A stretch of DNA of 17,778 nucleotides. Source: CAVUUN01 sp964421755. GTDB lineage: Bacteria; Acidobacteriota; UBA6911; RPQK01. Under the pieces are notes generated by a model that worked only from the letters and a program-made list of their open reading frames with translations, did no database searches and was not told the DNA's origin. Shown here in pieces: positions 7,528 to 15,600 of the stretch. A program made the position numbers and the translations under genes. Numbering within the stretch: the first letter of the stretch is position 1; each line of letters starts with the position of its first letter. The stretch lies in NCBI GenBank assembly GCA_964421755.1, contig CAYQYP010000008.1, positions 1 through 17,778 of the forward strand, written 5' to 3'.

Positions 7528-8838
7528 ATGAGCGAGTACTTTCCTGGAGTAAAGAAAATCACGTACGAGGGACCTGATTCGAAGAATCCTTTTGCCTTTA
7601 AGCACTATGACGCCAAGGGGGTGGTGCGCGGCAAGACGATGGCGGAGCATCTCCGGTTCGCAGTCTGCTACTGGCACAGCTTCAAGGGCCTGGGCGGCGA
7701 CCCGTTTGGACCGGGCACCATTATCAGGAGCTACAACGCCTCCTCCGATCCAATGGAGGTCGCGAACATGACCATGGACGCGGCCTTTGAATTCATCACC
7801 AAGTTGGGCGTGGGGTTCTGGTGCTTCCACGACCGTGATATCGCGCCTGAAGCGGACAATCTCAAGGAGACCAACCGCCGCCTCGACGTGATTGTGAAGA
7901 AGGCCAAAAAGCTCCAGGCCGACACCGGTGTCAAGCTGCTTTGGGGCACCACCAATGCCTTCAGCCACCGCCGTTTCATGGCCGGCGCGGGAACCAACCC
8001 GTCGCCCGAGGTGTTCGCATACGCCGCCAGCCAGATCAAGAAAGCCGTTGAGGTCACCCACGAGCTGGGCGGTCAGGGGTACGTGTTCTGGGGCGGCCGC
8101 GAAGGCTACGATACGCTGCTGAACACCGACATGAAGCGCGAGCTTGACCACCTGGCCCTGCTGCTACAGGCGGCGGTCGACTACAAGAAGAAAATTGGGT
8201 TCAAGGGACAGTTCTATATCGAGCCCAAGCCCAAGGAACCGACCAAACACCAGTATGATTTCGACGCGGGCAACTGCATCGCCTTCCTGCAGAAGTACAA
8301 TCTCACTGGAGACTTCAAGCTCAACATAGAAGCCAACCACGCCACCCTGGCTGGTCACGACTTCTGCCACGATCTGGAGCTTTCAGCCATCAACGGGATG
8401 CTTGGCTCGGTGGACGCCAACCGCGGCGACCTGTTGCTCGGCTGGGACACCGACCAGTTCCCGAACAACATCTACGAGACGGCTCAGGCGATGTACATCA
8501 TCCTGAAGGCAGGCGGCTTCACCACCGGCGGATTGAACTTCGACGCCCACGTCAGGCGCCAGTCGATCGATCCCGAGGACCTGTTCCACGCGCATATCGG
8601 CGCCATGGACTGCTTTGCGAGAGGGCTGAAGATCGCCGACAGAATGCTCGAGGACAAGACGTTCGAGGACGCGATCCAGGAGCGTTACAAGGGATGGAGC
8701 AGTGACCTCGGCAAGAAAATCGAGGGCAAGAAGATCGGGTTTGAGGAGCTTGAAGCTTACATCGTCGAGCACGGCGAGCCTGCTGTGCAGAGCGGTCGGC
8801 AAGAATACCTCGAGAACCTCTTCAACAGCTACATTTAG
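7528..8838 (+). CDS. xylA: Xylose isomerase, class II
   Basis: Cytoplasmic metal-dependent enzyme converting D-xylose to D-xylulose, the step after the GH43 enzyme releases xylose. The 436-residue TIM-barrel protein has every expected active-site residue, at the same numbers I recall for Escherichia coli XylA: H101 and D104 in FHDRDIAPE, E232 and K234 in IEPKPKEPTKHQYD, E268 and H271 in IEANHATLAGHDF, D296, D307 and D309 in GSVDANRGD and GWDTDQFP, and D339. VFWGGREGYDTL at 186-197 is a family signature. Start ATG has AAGGAG at 7514-7519, eight bases upstream. A 145-base gap separates it from the beta-helix gene, enough for an own promoter, though I see no convincing one; a 7-base direct repeat lies there. 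No xylulokinase follows: the next region is repeats and then a convergent gene. Confidence 0.98.
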   Translation: MSEYFPGVKKITYEGPDSKNPFAFKHYDAKGVVRGKTMAEHLRFAVCYWHSFKGLGGDPFGPGTIIRSYNASSDPMEVANMTMDAAFEFITKLGVGFWCFHDRDIAPEADNLKETNRRLDVIVKKAKKLQADTGVKLLWGTTNAFSHRRFMAGAGTNPSPEVFAYAASQIKKAVEVTHELGGQGYVFWGGREGYDTLLNTDMKRELDHLALLLQAAVDYKKKIGFKGQFYIEPKPKEPTKHQYDFDAGNCIAFLQKYNLTGDFKLNIEANHATLAGHDFCHDLELSAINGMLGSVDANRGDLLLGWDTDQFPNNIYETAQAMYIILKAGGFTTGGLNFDAHVRRQSIDPEDLFHAHIGAMDCFARGLKIADRMLEDKTFEDAIQERYKGWSSDLGKKIEGKKIGFEELEAYIVEHGEPAVQSGRQEYLENLFNSYI

Positions 8839-8869
8839 AACGGGCTGCGAGTTGGGTGCTTCCGGTGAG

Positions 8870-8910
8870 AATCCGCGCGCTCTCGCTGGAAAGCGCTCCG
8901 CTTGCGGTTC
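8870..8910 (+). repeat. ~40-base interspersed repeat, copy 1
   Basis: This stretch matches the reverse complement of 9292-9331 at 37 of 41 aligned positions (one single-base gap, three mismatches), counted by eye. The shared core includes ATCCGCGCGCT, CGCTCCG and TTGCGGTTC. Weaker similarity continues for about 20 bases past base 8910. Confidence 0.8.
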
Positions 8911-8995
8911 TGAACCGCTCGGTCACCCGGGCGGAGCCGCGCGCGAGCGCTTTCCAGCAAGGCGGGTTCCGTTGACAAATGCGCCGCGAACCCGC
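8885..8995. terminator. Cluster of nested stem-loops downstream of xylA
   Basis: Perfect 14-base arms GCTGGAAAGCGCTC (8885-8898) and GAGCGCTTTCCAGC (8945-8958) enclose a small hairpin GCGGTT/AACCGC (8904-8909 with 8913-8918) and a CTCCGC/GCGGAG pair (8896-8901 with 8931-8936). A second stem GCGGGTTC/GAACCCGC pairs 8962-8969 with 8988-8995. There is no T-run, so a classical intrinsic terminator is not shown. It may stop or stabilise xylA transcripts, or be a REP-like repeat. Confidence 0.4.
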
Positions 8996-9009
8996 TTACT
9001 CCGCGAAAC

Positions 9010-9185
9010 GCGCTGCGAGGGTGTTGAAAAGGTTTACTCGTCTGTAAATATCCCTCTGTTGGTCAGGCGCCGGAGAGGAACAGATTCTTCCCATTCGGGA
9101 CTCCAAGAGAACCGGCTTTTTACATTTTTGTATATTCCTTCAACTACGATAATTCGTAGGCCGCTTATTCAACACCCGCGCTGCG
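9010..9185. mobile_element. MITE-like element with terminal inverted repeats and flanking direct repeat
   Basis: The ends GGGTGTTGAA (9019-9028) and TTCAACACCC (9168-9177) are perfect 10-base inverted repeats about 160 bases apart. GCGCTGCG occurs directly outside each end (9010-9017 and 9178-9185), as an 8-base target duplication would. The inside is AT-richer than the surroundings and encodes nothing. One extra A at 9018 spoils perfect symmetry. The outer bases also pair imperfectly, so the same sequence can be read as an 18-base imperfect inverted repeat. No transposase is nearby, so it would be a non-autonomous remnant. Confidence 0.4.
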
Positions 9186-9291
9186 TGTGAGCGGCTCTGA
9201 CAGACGCGCGCCAGGCGACCAGGTCGAGCTGAACAGCTCCCCCTCTGGCCAGAGAACTGGAGCACACTCACGCGGGCCGTCGGGCCGGACG

Positions 9292-9331
9292 GAACCGCAA
9301 ACGGAGCGTTTTTCAGCGAAGCGCGCGGATT
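9292..9331 (-). repeat. ~40-base interspersed repeat, copy 2 (inverted)
   Basis: Reverse complement of copy 1 at 8870-8910, with 37 of 41 aligned positions identical. The two copies point towards each other and bracket the MITE-like element, about 380 bases apart. Confidence 0.8.
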
Positions 9332-9413
9332 GTCCCCGTGGGCAAACCTGAAACCCGGGGCCGCTCTGGTCGTGTGCTTCCTTGGGAGGGAATAGGTTCA
9401 CGACTCGGGATGG

Positions 9414-10940
9414 CTATTCCGAATCTTCGACGACCTCAATCGCATTCACGCAGGCCATTTTCATGACGGGAACAAAGGTGAGGACGATCTTGCCCTGGGC
9501 AGTGGGTCGAATTCCGGAAAAGGTTTGATCCACAGGTCGGCCTTCTCCGCCAGCTTGCTTGAAGATGTCGAAGTTCCTCAGCAGGGCGACCCCGTTACAG
9601 TACACATCAAAGACGCGACTGCCCAGCCCACCCACGCCAGTATTACCAGGTCCGTAGTGACCTTCGCAGAATTTCAACGTTACCCGATAGCGCCCCTCGG
9701 CCACGGGCACAGCGTAAGAAAAATGCCCCCACCGCTCGCTGGCATAGAGCGCCATGTCAGGTGAGATTGAGTTGTTTGCCCGAGTCGGATTCTTACCGCG
9801 GACCAGCGCATTTCCTCCCAAGAAATACGAGTCGGCGCGCCACTCTTGCCCGGCAGAATCTCGCCATGAGGAGGGCCAGCCGGCTCGAATTCGAATAGGC
9901 CTGACCTTCCCTGAACTGACCGGGAGCACCTCGATTCCATTCAGCATCGCTGCGCCTCGTTGAGAAACGAAATTCAGGCGAAGGAAGCCGTCCTTGGCTG
10001 GTGCGATGTCCCGGAAGACCCTCTCATCCGAAATGTTGGCGCCTGCGGCATCAGCCACTACATCGAAGAGATCCAGAATTTGTTTCCCATTGGCGAAGAC
10101 CCGAAAGAGGCGCTGCCCTTCACCGCTGGATTCAGCGCTGATGAAATCAGCCAACCCCGTCTCGGCGAAATGAAGATGCAACTCGTAGGAGCCCGGCGCG
10201 AGCGGAATGTCATACTTGAAGTCGCCTTGGCGTCCGTGCCGGTAAATATCCGGATCTAGTGTTCGAAAGAGTCTCTCGGATGCAGCGACGACGGGGAAGG
10301 AACCACCGGAGAAGAAGCGATCCAGGCCCCATGTCCGTCCGCTGCGGTCAACGTAAGAATTGGTGGAGCCCGCAATCATCCGCAAGTCCCCGTTGGCGGC
10401 CGGCGCCGTTGTCGGAACCGGTCCGGCAGTCGGGTTGGCATTGCGAGTGATGGGTCCCACCGAGGACCCCCGCCACAGCGAGTATCCGCCAGCGACTACC
10501 AGGAGGATCGCCGCGCAGACAATCACCGTGCGGATTAGCCGGCTCGGCCGCGCCGGGACCTTTGTCTCCGCGGCCGGCGTCTCCCAGTTGAATTCGACGC
10601 TGTAGGACCCAGGAGGCAGATTGATTTTGACCGGGTGAGGGGAGTGATTCTCGGCGACGTAGTGCTGGGCGAGCCTTTTTCGCAACTCATTGGCTGTTAC
10701 ACGGACAATCGTGTGCTGCCCCGAATCGAAATCTGGTGAAAGCTGGAAGAGCTCGACGCCGATCGAGCGCTCTTTCAGAGTATCGCTCGACCCGTCAATC
10801 GTGTGCTTGACAACGTACTCGAGGAATTCCTTGCATCGGTTACTGGTCCGAAAAGCAGGGCTCTTCAGCAGGAGATCGAGTTCCGCCAGGACGGCCCGCT
10901 TACGTGATTCGCTGAGTCCCGTCCGTTCGGTTTCACCCAT
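9414..10940 (-). CDS. Transmembrane double-malectin protein with cytoplasmic winged-helix-like domain (candidate sugar sensor)
   Basis: 508 residues. Residues about 11-117 form a soluble N-terminal domain ending in IVRVTANELRKRLAQHY...VKINLPPGSYSVEF; the arginine-rich helix followed by a beta-hairpin resembles the winged helix of OmpR/ToxR-type regulators and is common, as far as I know, at the start of acidobacterial membrane proteins. A single membrane helix lies at about 137-156 with RPSRLIR on its inner side, predicting N-in/C-out topology. A Pro/Ala linker (160-184) leads to two malectin-like carbohydrate-binding domains at about 185-340 and 346-504; each has the aromatic/Gly pattern FxYxxPxxxGxYxxxxxFxE (241-260 and 407-426). 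No catalytic residues are apparent. The start has GGAG (10948-10951 on the minus strand) seven bases before ATG. It is divergent from the esterase gene. A sugar-responsive one-component regulator fits; DNA binding is inferred, and a cell-surface binding role is the alternative. Confidence 0.85.
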   Translation of the reverse strand: MGETERTGLSESRKRAVLAELDLLLKSPAFRTSNRCKEFLEYVVKHTIDGSSDTLKERSIGVELFQLSPDFDSGQHTIVRVTANELRKRLAQHYVAENHSPHPVKINLPPGSYSVEFNWETPAAETKVPARPSRLIRTVIVCAAILLVVAGGYSLWRGSSVGPITRNANPTAGPVPTTAPAANGDLRMIAGSTNSYVDRSGRTWGLDRFFSGGSFPVVAASERLFRTLDPDIYRHGRQGDFKYDIPLAPGSYELHLHFAETGLADFISAESSGEGQRLFRVFANGKQILDLFDVVADAAGANISDERVFRDIAPAKDGFLRLNFVSQRGAAMLNGIEVLPVSSGKVRPIRIRAGWPSSWRDSAGQEWRADSYFLGGNALVRGKNPTRANNSISPDMALYASERWGHFSYAVPVAEGRYRVTLKFCEGHYGPGNTGVGGLGSRVFDVYCNGVALLRNFDIFKQAGGEGRPVDQTFSGIRPTAQGKIVLTFVPVMKMACVNAIEVVEDSE

Positions 10941-10995
10941 GCTCTGGCTCCGTGTCGGAACGATACCATAAGGCTCCTGACCGGTCGAGGGACAA

Positions 10996-11022
10996 GTTAA
11001 CGCGAGAGCTAACCGTTAACGC
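10996..11022. promoter_or_regulatory. Candidate operator: GTTAACGC direct repeat
   Basis: GTTAACGC occurs at 10996-11003 and 11015-11022, start-to-start distance 19 bases (nearly two helical turns), with a related GCTAAC at 11009-11014 between them. GTTAAC is itself a palindrome, so GTTAACG/CGTTAAC also forms an inverted pair. It lies 56 bases upstream of the malectin gene start and about 165 upstream of the esterase start. I see no convincing -35/-10 pair in this 245-base divergent region, though TATACC at 11086-11091 could be a -10. Confidence 0.35.
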
Positions 11023-11185
11023 CAGAAGGCGCCAGCCTTTTCCAGTGAACCCAGCATACGACTCACTTAAGGCTTCAACGCCGTTATACCGTACCGTACC
11101 TAGCCCGTGCTGGACTTGCATGCTAGCGTCTCCCCGTTTGCCAAAAGGCAAGAACCGAAATTTTGATCCTGAATAGGAGCACTGA

Positions 11186-12433
11186 GTGACACGACACGCA
11201 TCACTCGAGAGAGAACTTGTAGGAGTCATCGCACTGGCGCTGTTCATTTGCGGGTTGTGCTGGGGACAGGGAGCCGACGAATGCAAGCCTTCAACACTGA
11301 ACATCCCGGGCGCGCAGCACCCTTGTGTCTATTCGGATCATCGCGCGACGTTTCGCCTGGTGGCGCCAGACGCCCAAAAGGTGCAGGTCAAGATTGTCGG
11401 GAAGACCCTCGATATGGTTAAGGGAGACGACGGGACGTGGACCGCTACCTCGGAGCCGCTAGTCGTGGGTTTTCACTATTACTCAGTGGTCGTGGATGGC
11501 GCTACGCTCGCGGATCCGGCGACCCGGACATTCTTCGGCTCCGGCTGGGCAAACAGCGGCATCGAGATTCCTGAGGAGACAGGTGCCGACTATTACCTTC
11601 CGAAAGACGTGCCGCACGGCCAGGTGAGCCAGCGGTGGTATTACGCCAAAGTCACCGGCAAGTGGCGGCGCTGCTACGTCTATACGCCGCCGGACTATGA
11701 CACCGGGAAGGCGCGCTATCCCGTTCTGTATCTAATGCACGGTTGGGGAGAGGACGAAACCGGCTGGCACATCCAGGGGCATGTTGATTTCATCCTGGAC
11801 AACCTGATTACGGCAAAGAAGGCCAAGCCGATGATCGTCGTCATGGACAATCTCAACGCCGTTAAGCCGGGCGAGGACGGGACGATCTTCACGTCTCGGG
11901 GACTCCGGCCCCCGCCTAGACCAGCCACCCCACCAGCCGAGGGAGGGCAGGCAGCGACCGCCCCTCCACCGCGGCGCGGCTTGTCTGGTTTCACCGGGGC
12001 GACATTCACCGAGATGATGCTCGCCGATCTGATTCCCATGATCGAGAAGACATACCGAGTGCGTCCCGGGCGCGCGAATCGCGCGATGGCGGGGCTGTCG
12101 ATGGGAGGCATGCAGACGTTCCTGACGACTCTGGCGAACCTTGACAAGTTCGCCTACATCGGCGGGTTCAGCGGCAGCACGGGCGGCCGTGGGGGATTCG
12201 ATCCAAAGACCTCGAATAACGGCGTGTTCGCGGATGCAGCCGCGTTCAATGAGACAGTCAAGGTCCTCTTCCTTGGAATCGGTTCCATGGAAGGCCCCGG
12301 CGCGAAGAACTTCAGCGAACAGTTGACCAAGGCCGGTATCAAGAACGTCTACTTCGAGTCGGAAGGAACGGCCCACGAGTGGCTGACGTGGCGCCGGTGT
12401 CTCAACGATTTCGCTCCCCGACTCTTCAAGTAA
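11186..12433 (+). CDS. Secreted CE1-type esterase (feruloyl/acetyl esterase-like)
   Basis: Probable alpha/beta-hydrolase removing feruloyl or acetyl esters from xylan in the periplasm or outside. 415 residues: signal peptide (hydrophobic 12-26), CBM48/E-set-like beta domain at about 45-130, then the esterase domain from about 150. The oxyanion-hole region is LYLMHGWGEDETGW (181-194), the nucleophile S305 in GLSMGG, and the histidine H397 in EGTAHEWLTWRR. At the usual position of the acidic residue (GCGTxD in related enzymes) the sequence reads GIGSME, so E369 seems to replace Asp. A Pro/Ala/Arg-rich insert spans about 238-266. The start is GTG with AGGAG at 11175-11179, six bases upstream. 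It is divergent from the malectin gene and precedes the receptor gene by 241 bases. Substrate is inferred from context; glycosyl esterases of other specificity share this fold. Confidence 0.88.
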   Translation: MTRHASLERELVGVIALALFICGLCWGQGADECKPSTLNIPGAQHPCVYSDHRATFRLVAPDAQKVQVKIVGKTLDMVKGDDGTWTATSEPLVVGFHYYSVVVDGATLADPATRTFFGSGWANSGIEIPEETGADYYLPKDVPHGQVSQRWYYAKVTGKWRRCYVYTPPDYDTGKARYPVLYLMHGWGEDETGWHIQGHVDFILDNLITAKKAKPMIVVMDNLNAVKPGEDGTIFTSRGLRPPPRPATPPAEGGQAATAPPPRRGLSGFTGATFTEMMLADLIPMIEKTYRVRPGRANRAMAGLSMGGMQTFLTTLANLDKFAYIGGFSGSTGGRGGFDPKTSNNGVFADAAAFNETVKVLFLGIGSMEGPGAKNFSEQLTKAGIKNVYFESEGTAHEWLTWRRCLNDFAPRLFK

Positions 12434-12590
12434 ACGACGATTAGTCGGGACTGATATCTGAGAAGCCACTGCCGCGGGACCGAGGGGGATGAGACCTGCG
12501 GAACCTGCAATTCGGGGCATGGCGCTCAACACATTGTCTGTAAGTCGTAACGCGATAGCGTCTAGTCGGCATCCCAGGCCACTTCAAAGG

Positions 12591-12605
12591 GGAGGTCTAG
12601 CTATG
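12591..12605 (+). promoter_or_regulatory. Strong ribosome site with alternative upstream start for the receptor
   Basis: GGAGGT at 12591-12596 (within an AAGGGGAGGT run) lies six bases before ATG 12603, which is in frame with the receptor and would add 24 residues ahead of its signal peptide. A second site, AAGGAG at 12663-12668, serves ATG 12675. Both are good matches to the ribosome, so the start cannot be settled by eye. Confidence 0.5.
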
Positions 12606-12674
12606 GGTTTGCAGAATCAGAGGTTAAGCGACGTTTCAGGGAGGGGTTTTTCGACTCTCAAAAAGGAGAACAGG

Positions 12675-15600
12675 ATGAAGTTTCTTCGCGGGGGAGGAAC
12701 ATGTCTCATGCTGCGGGTACCCTTGCTGCTGGTGCTTGGCATCGCGTTGCTGAGCGCAGCAGCGTACGGCCAGGGGACTGCCAGCATAGTGGGAACCGTG
12801 ACTGATGCTAGTGGCGGCGTTGCCCCAGGCGCCAGTGTCACGATCACCAACACCGCTACGGGACTCGTCCGTTCCACCATAACCAACGACACCGGCAGCT
12901 ATGCCGCCCGCGAGCTCCCCATCGGACGCTATAACGTCCGGGTGGAGATGCTGGGCTTCAAAGCGTACGAGCAGACCGGTATCACGCTGAACGTGAAGGA
13001 CACCGTCCGCGTTGACGTGGCGCTTCAGGTCGGCGAGCTCCAACAGAGTGTCACGGTCGAAGCCAACTCGCTTCAGATTCAGTCGGAAACCAACGAAGTC
13101 AGCCAGACCATTACGGATACCATGGTGTCGCAGCTCGCCACCAACGGCCGCAACATCCTCCAGCTGACGGCCCTGGTGCCCGGCGCCTCATCCAACATGC
13201 CGGATTTTGATTCCCCGATGGCTCAGAATCAGAACCGGACCATTTCCTTTGGCGGCCAGCGTCCGGATCACAACAACTGGCTCATCAATGGTGGAGAAGC
13301 CTATGACCGCGGCGGTGGAGGTATTTTCATCGTTTCCCCGTCGCAGGATTCGCTAGAGGAATTCAAGGTCATGACCAGCAACTACGGGGCCGACCTCGGC
13401 CAGTCGTCTGGCGGCATGGTCACTATGGTCACGAAGAGTGGCACGAGGGAGTACCACGGCAGCGCCTGGGAGTACATGCGCAATGACAAATTCGATGCCA
13501 ATCCCTTCTTCAACAATATGTACGGTCGGACGAAGCCGGAACTCCGCTACAACATGTTCGGGTTCAACATCGGCGGACCGGTCCCGCTCGGCAAGGAAAA
13601 GAAGACCTTCTTCTTCTACAACATGGAGTGGCGCAGGCTGATCAACGGAGGGGCGATCAACGCGACCGCGATTCCCAGGGGCCTGACGACCGGCGACTTC
13701 AGCTCCTTATTGCCAGTCGCTAATGGTGGCGCTTGCACAGGCAACAACTGCGTGCGGTTAAAAGTACCAGCCACCAATGACCCGAATCTCATCGCGAAGT
13801 TCGCAGGACACGGGCTCACCCCCAGCACCGCCGACACCCCAAGTTACTTTCCAGGGAATATCATCCCGAGCGGGTTGCTCGACGCCAACGCCAAGGCAGT
13901 CCTGGCGGCCGGCCTTTTCCCGGGGCCTAACACTGCCGATGGCCGCTGGTACGCTGTGAACAACAACAGCACCTACTTCCGCGAGGAAACAGTCCGAGCC
14001 GACCATCAGTTCGGTGAGAAACTTGCCTTGTTCGGTTCCTTGATCTATGACAACGGCACTCAGTCGCAAGCTCCCCCATTGTGGGCCGGCGGTACCTATA
14101 ATACAGCCGGTTCGACCATGTCCGTTCCCTCCTGGGCGGGTGTCGTGCACGCCGTCTACACCATCAGCCCGACCCTGCTGAACGAGGCGGCGTTCAACTT
14201 CAACGGCAACAACATCCTCATCACTGCCGAAGGCACCTGGGAGCAGCCGAGCGGATACAAGGTGAAGACCTTATTCACGCCCGCGGCAAACACTCAGAAC
14301 AAGCTGCCGGCGATCAATATCGGAGCTCCATACAATGTCGGTTACACCGCCGGGTGGTGGCCTTGGGAGAACACCTGGCGCAGCTGGCAATGGAAGGACG
14401 ATCTCTCCTGGATCCATGGGACGCACAACATGAAGTTCGGCGGATCCTATATGTTCACCCATAAGAACCAGGAGCTCCAGTTGAACACCGCCGGGACCGT
14501 CAATTTCGGTACGGTCACGGGCAACAGCATGGGGGACTTCATGCTCGGCCTCGCCTCTTCGTACAGCGAGCCGAACATCAGAGACTGGGTGTCCATCTCC
14601 AACAACACCATCTCGCTCTATGCCATGGACGACTGGCGCGTCTCCAACCGACTGACTCTCAATCTGGGCCTCCGTTGGGAAGGTTTGCCTCACGCTTACG
14701 ACACCAACAACCGGGCATCGAATTTCTATCCGGACCGCTATGATCCGGCGAAAGCGGCGATCTTCCTGCCGAGCGGCGCTTTGGACACGAACGGTCCCGG
14801 CTTCGAAACGGTGCCTGGCATTCCTCTCGCCAATACGAAGTTCTACATGAATGGCGTGGGAATCGCCGGACGGAACGGAATCCCGAGGGGTCTGGTTAAG
14901 CAATACTGGAACACTTTCGCCCCGCGCGTCGGATTTGCATATGATTTGACGGGGAAAGGGAAGACCATTCTGCGAGCCGGCGCCGGGATGTTCTATGAAC
15001 GCCTCGGAGGAAACGAGCAGTACAACATGGGCCCGAACGCTCCGTTCTCGTTCCAGTCCAGTCCGAACACCGTGTACTGGGCCGATCCGGCGACGAACTA
15101 CCAAACCGGACTGACGGCGTCTACGTCGTACTTTCCTTCCAGCATGACGACCGTTGCGTACGATTACCAGATACCCACCGCTATTCAGTGGAGCTTGGGA
15201 ATCCAGCAGCAGTTGCGCGAAAACGCTGTGCTGAGCGTGTCCTATGTGGGCAACGAGAATTATCACCAGTCGATGGGACGCCACATCAACACCGTGATCG
15301 AGGATACGGAAATCCGTACGCGCGTTTGCGGGGCCACTTGCGGTTACAGCGGGACTTCCTACAATCCTAACCTCTACCGCCCCTATAAGGGCTGGGCATC
15401 CATCGCCCCCCTCGAATTTGGCGGAACCTCCAACTACAACTCGTTGCAGGCCTCCTTGCGGGTTACGGCGTTCCAGGGAGTGACGGTCAACAGCTCCTAC
15501 ACTTGGTCGCACACTCTCGACATTATCGATGGTGAACTGTTCGCCAACATTTCCAACCCGTTCAACGTAAGATGGGACTATGGTCCAGCCGGTTGGGACA

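Larger units (their letters stand above)
8839..9413. other. Gene-free, repeat-rich stretch between convergent genes
   Basis: About 575 bases between the ends of xylA and the convergent malectin gene. Open frames here are compositional shadows with no recognisable product. The stretch holds nested hairpins (8885-8995), two inverted copies of a ~40-base repeat, a MITE-like element (9010-9185), a perfect hairpin CTACGA-TAAT-TCGTAG at 9144-9159, and a 12-base palindrome CTCTGGCCAGAG at 9243-9254. The 9030-9170 part is clearly more AT-rich than its surroundings. It probably contains the terminators of both flanking genes. Confidence 0.7.

Noticed and set aside
8972..9000. TTGACA (8972-8977) as a -35 box
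   Set aside because: The sequence about 17 bases later (TTACTC) is a poor -10, it lies within a hairpin, and no plus-strand gene follows.
8702..9190. Plus-strand open frame of 162 codons running from xylA into the repeat region
   Set aside because: Its first part is a shadow of xylA and the rest crosses hairpins and the MITE-like element, with no protein-like pattern.
9165..9401. Minus-strand open frame of 78 codons
   Set aside because: It overlaps repeat copy 2 and has no ribosome site or recognisable product.
8839..9413. CRISPR array, tRNA or rRNA in the repeat-rich gap
   Set aside because: The repeats are too few, inverted and irregular for CRISPR, and no tRNA cloverleaf or rRNA-like sequence was recognised.
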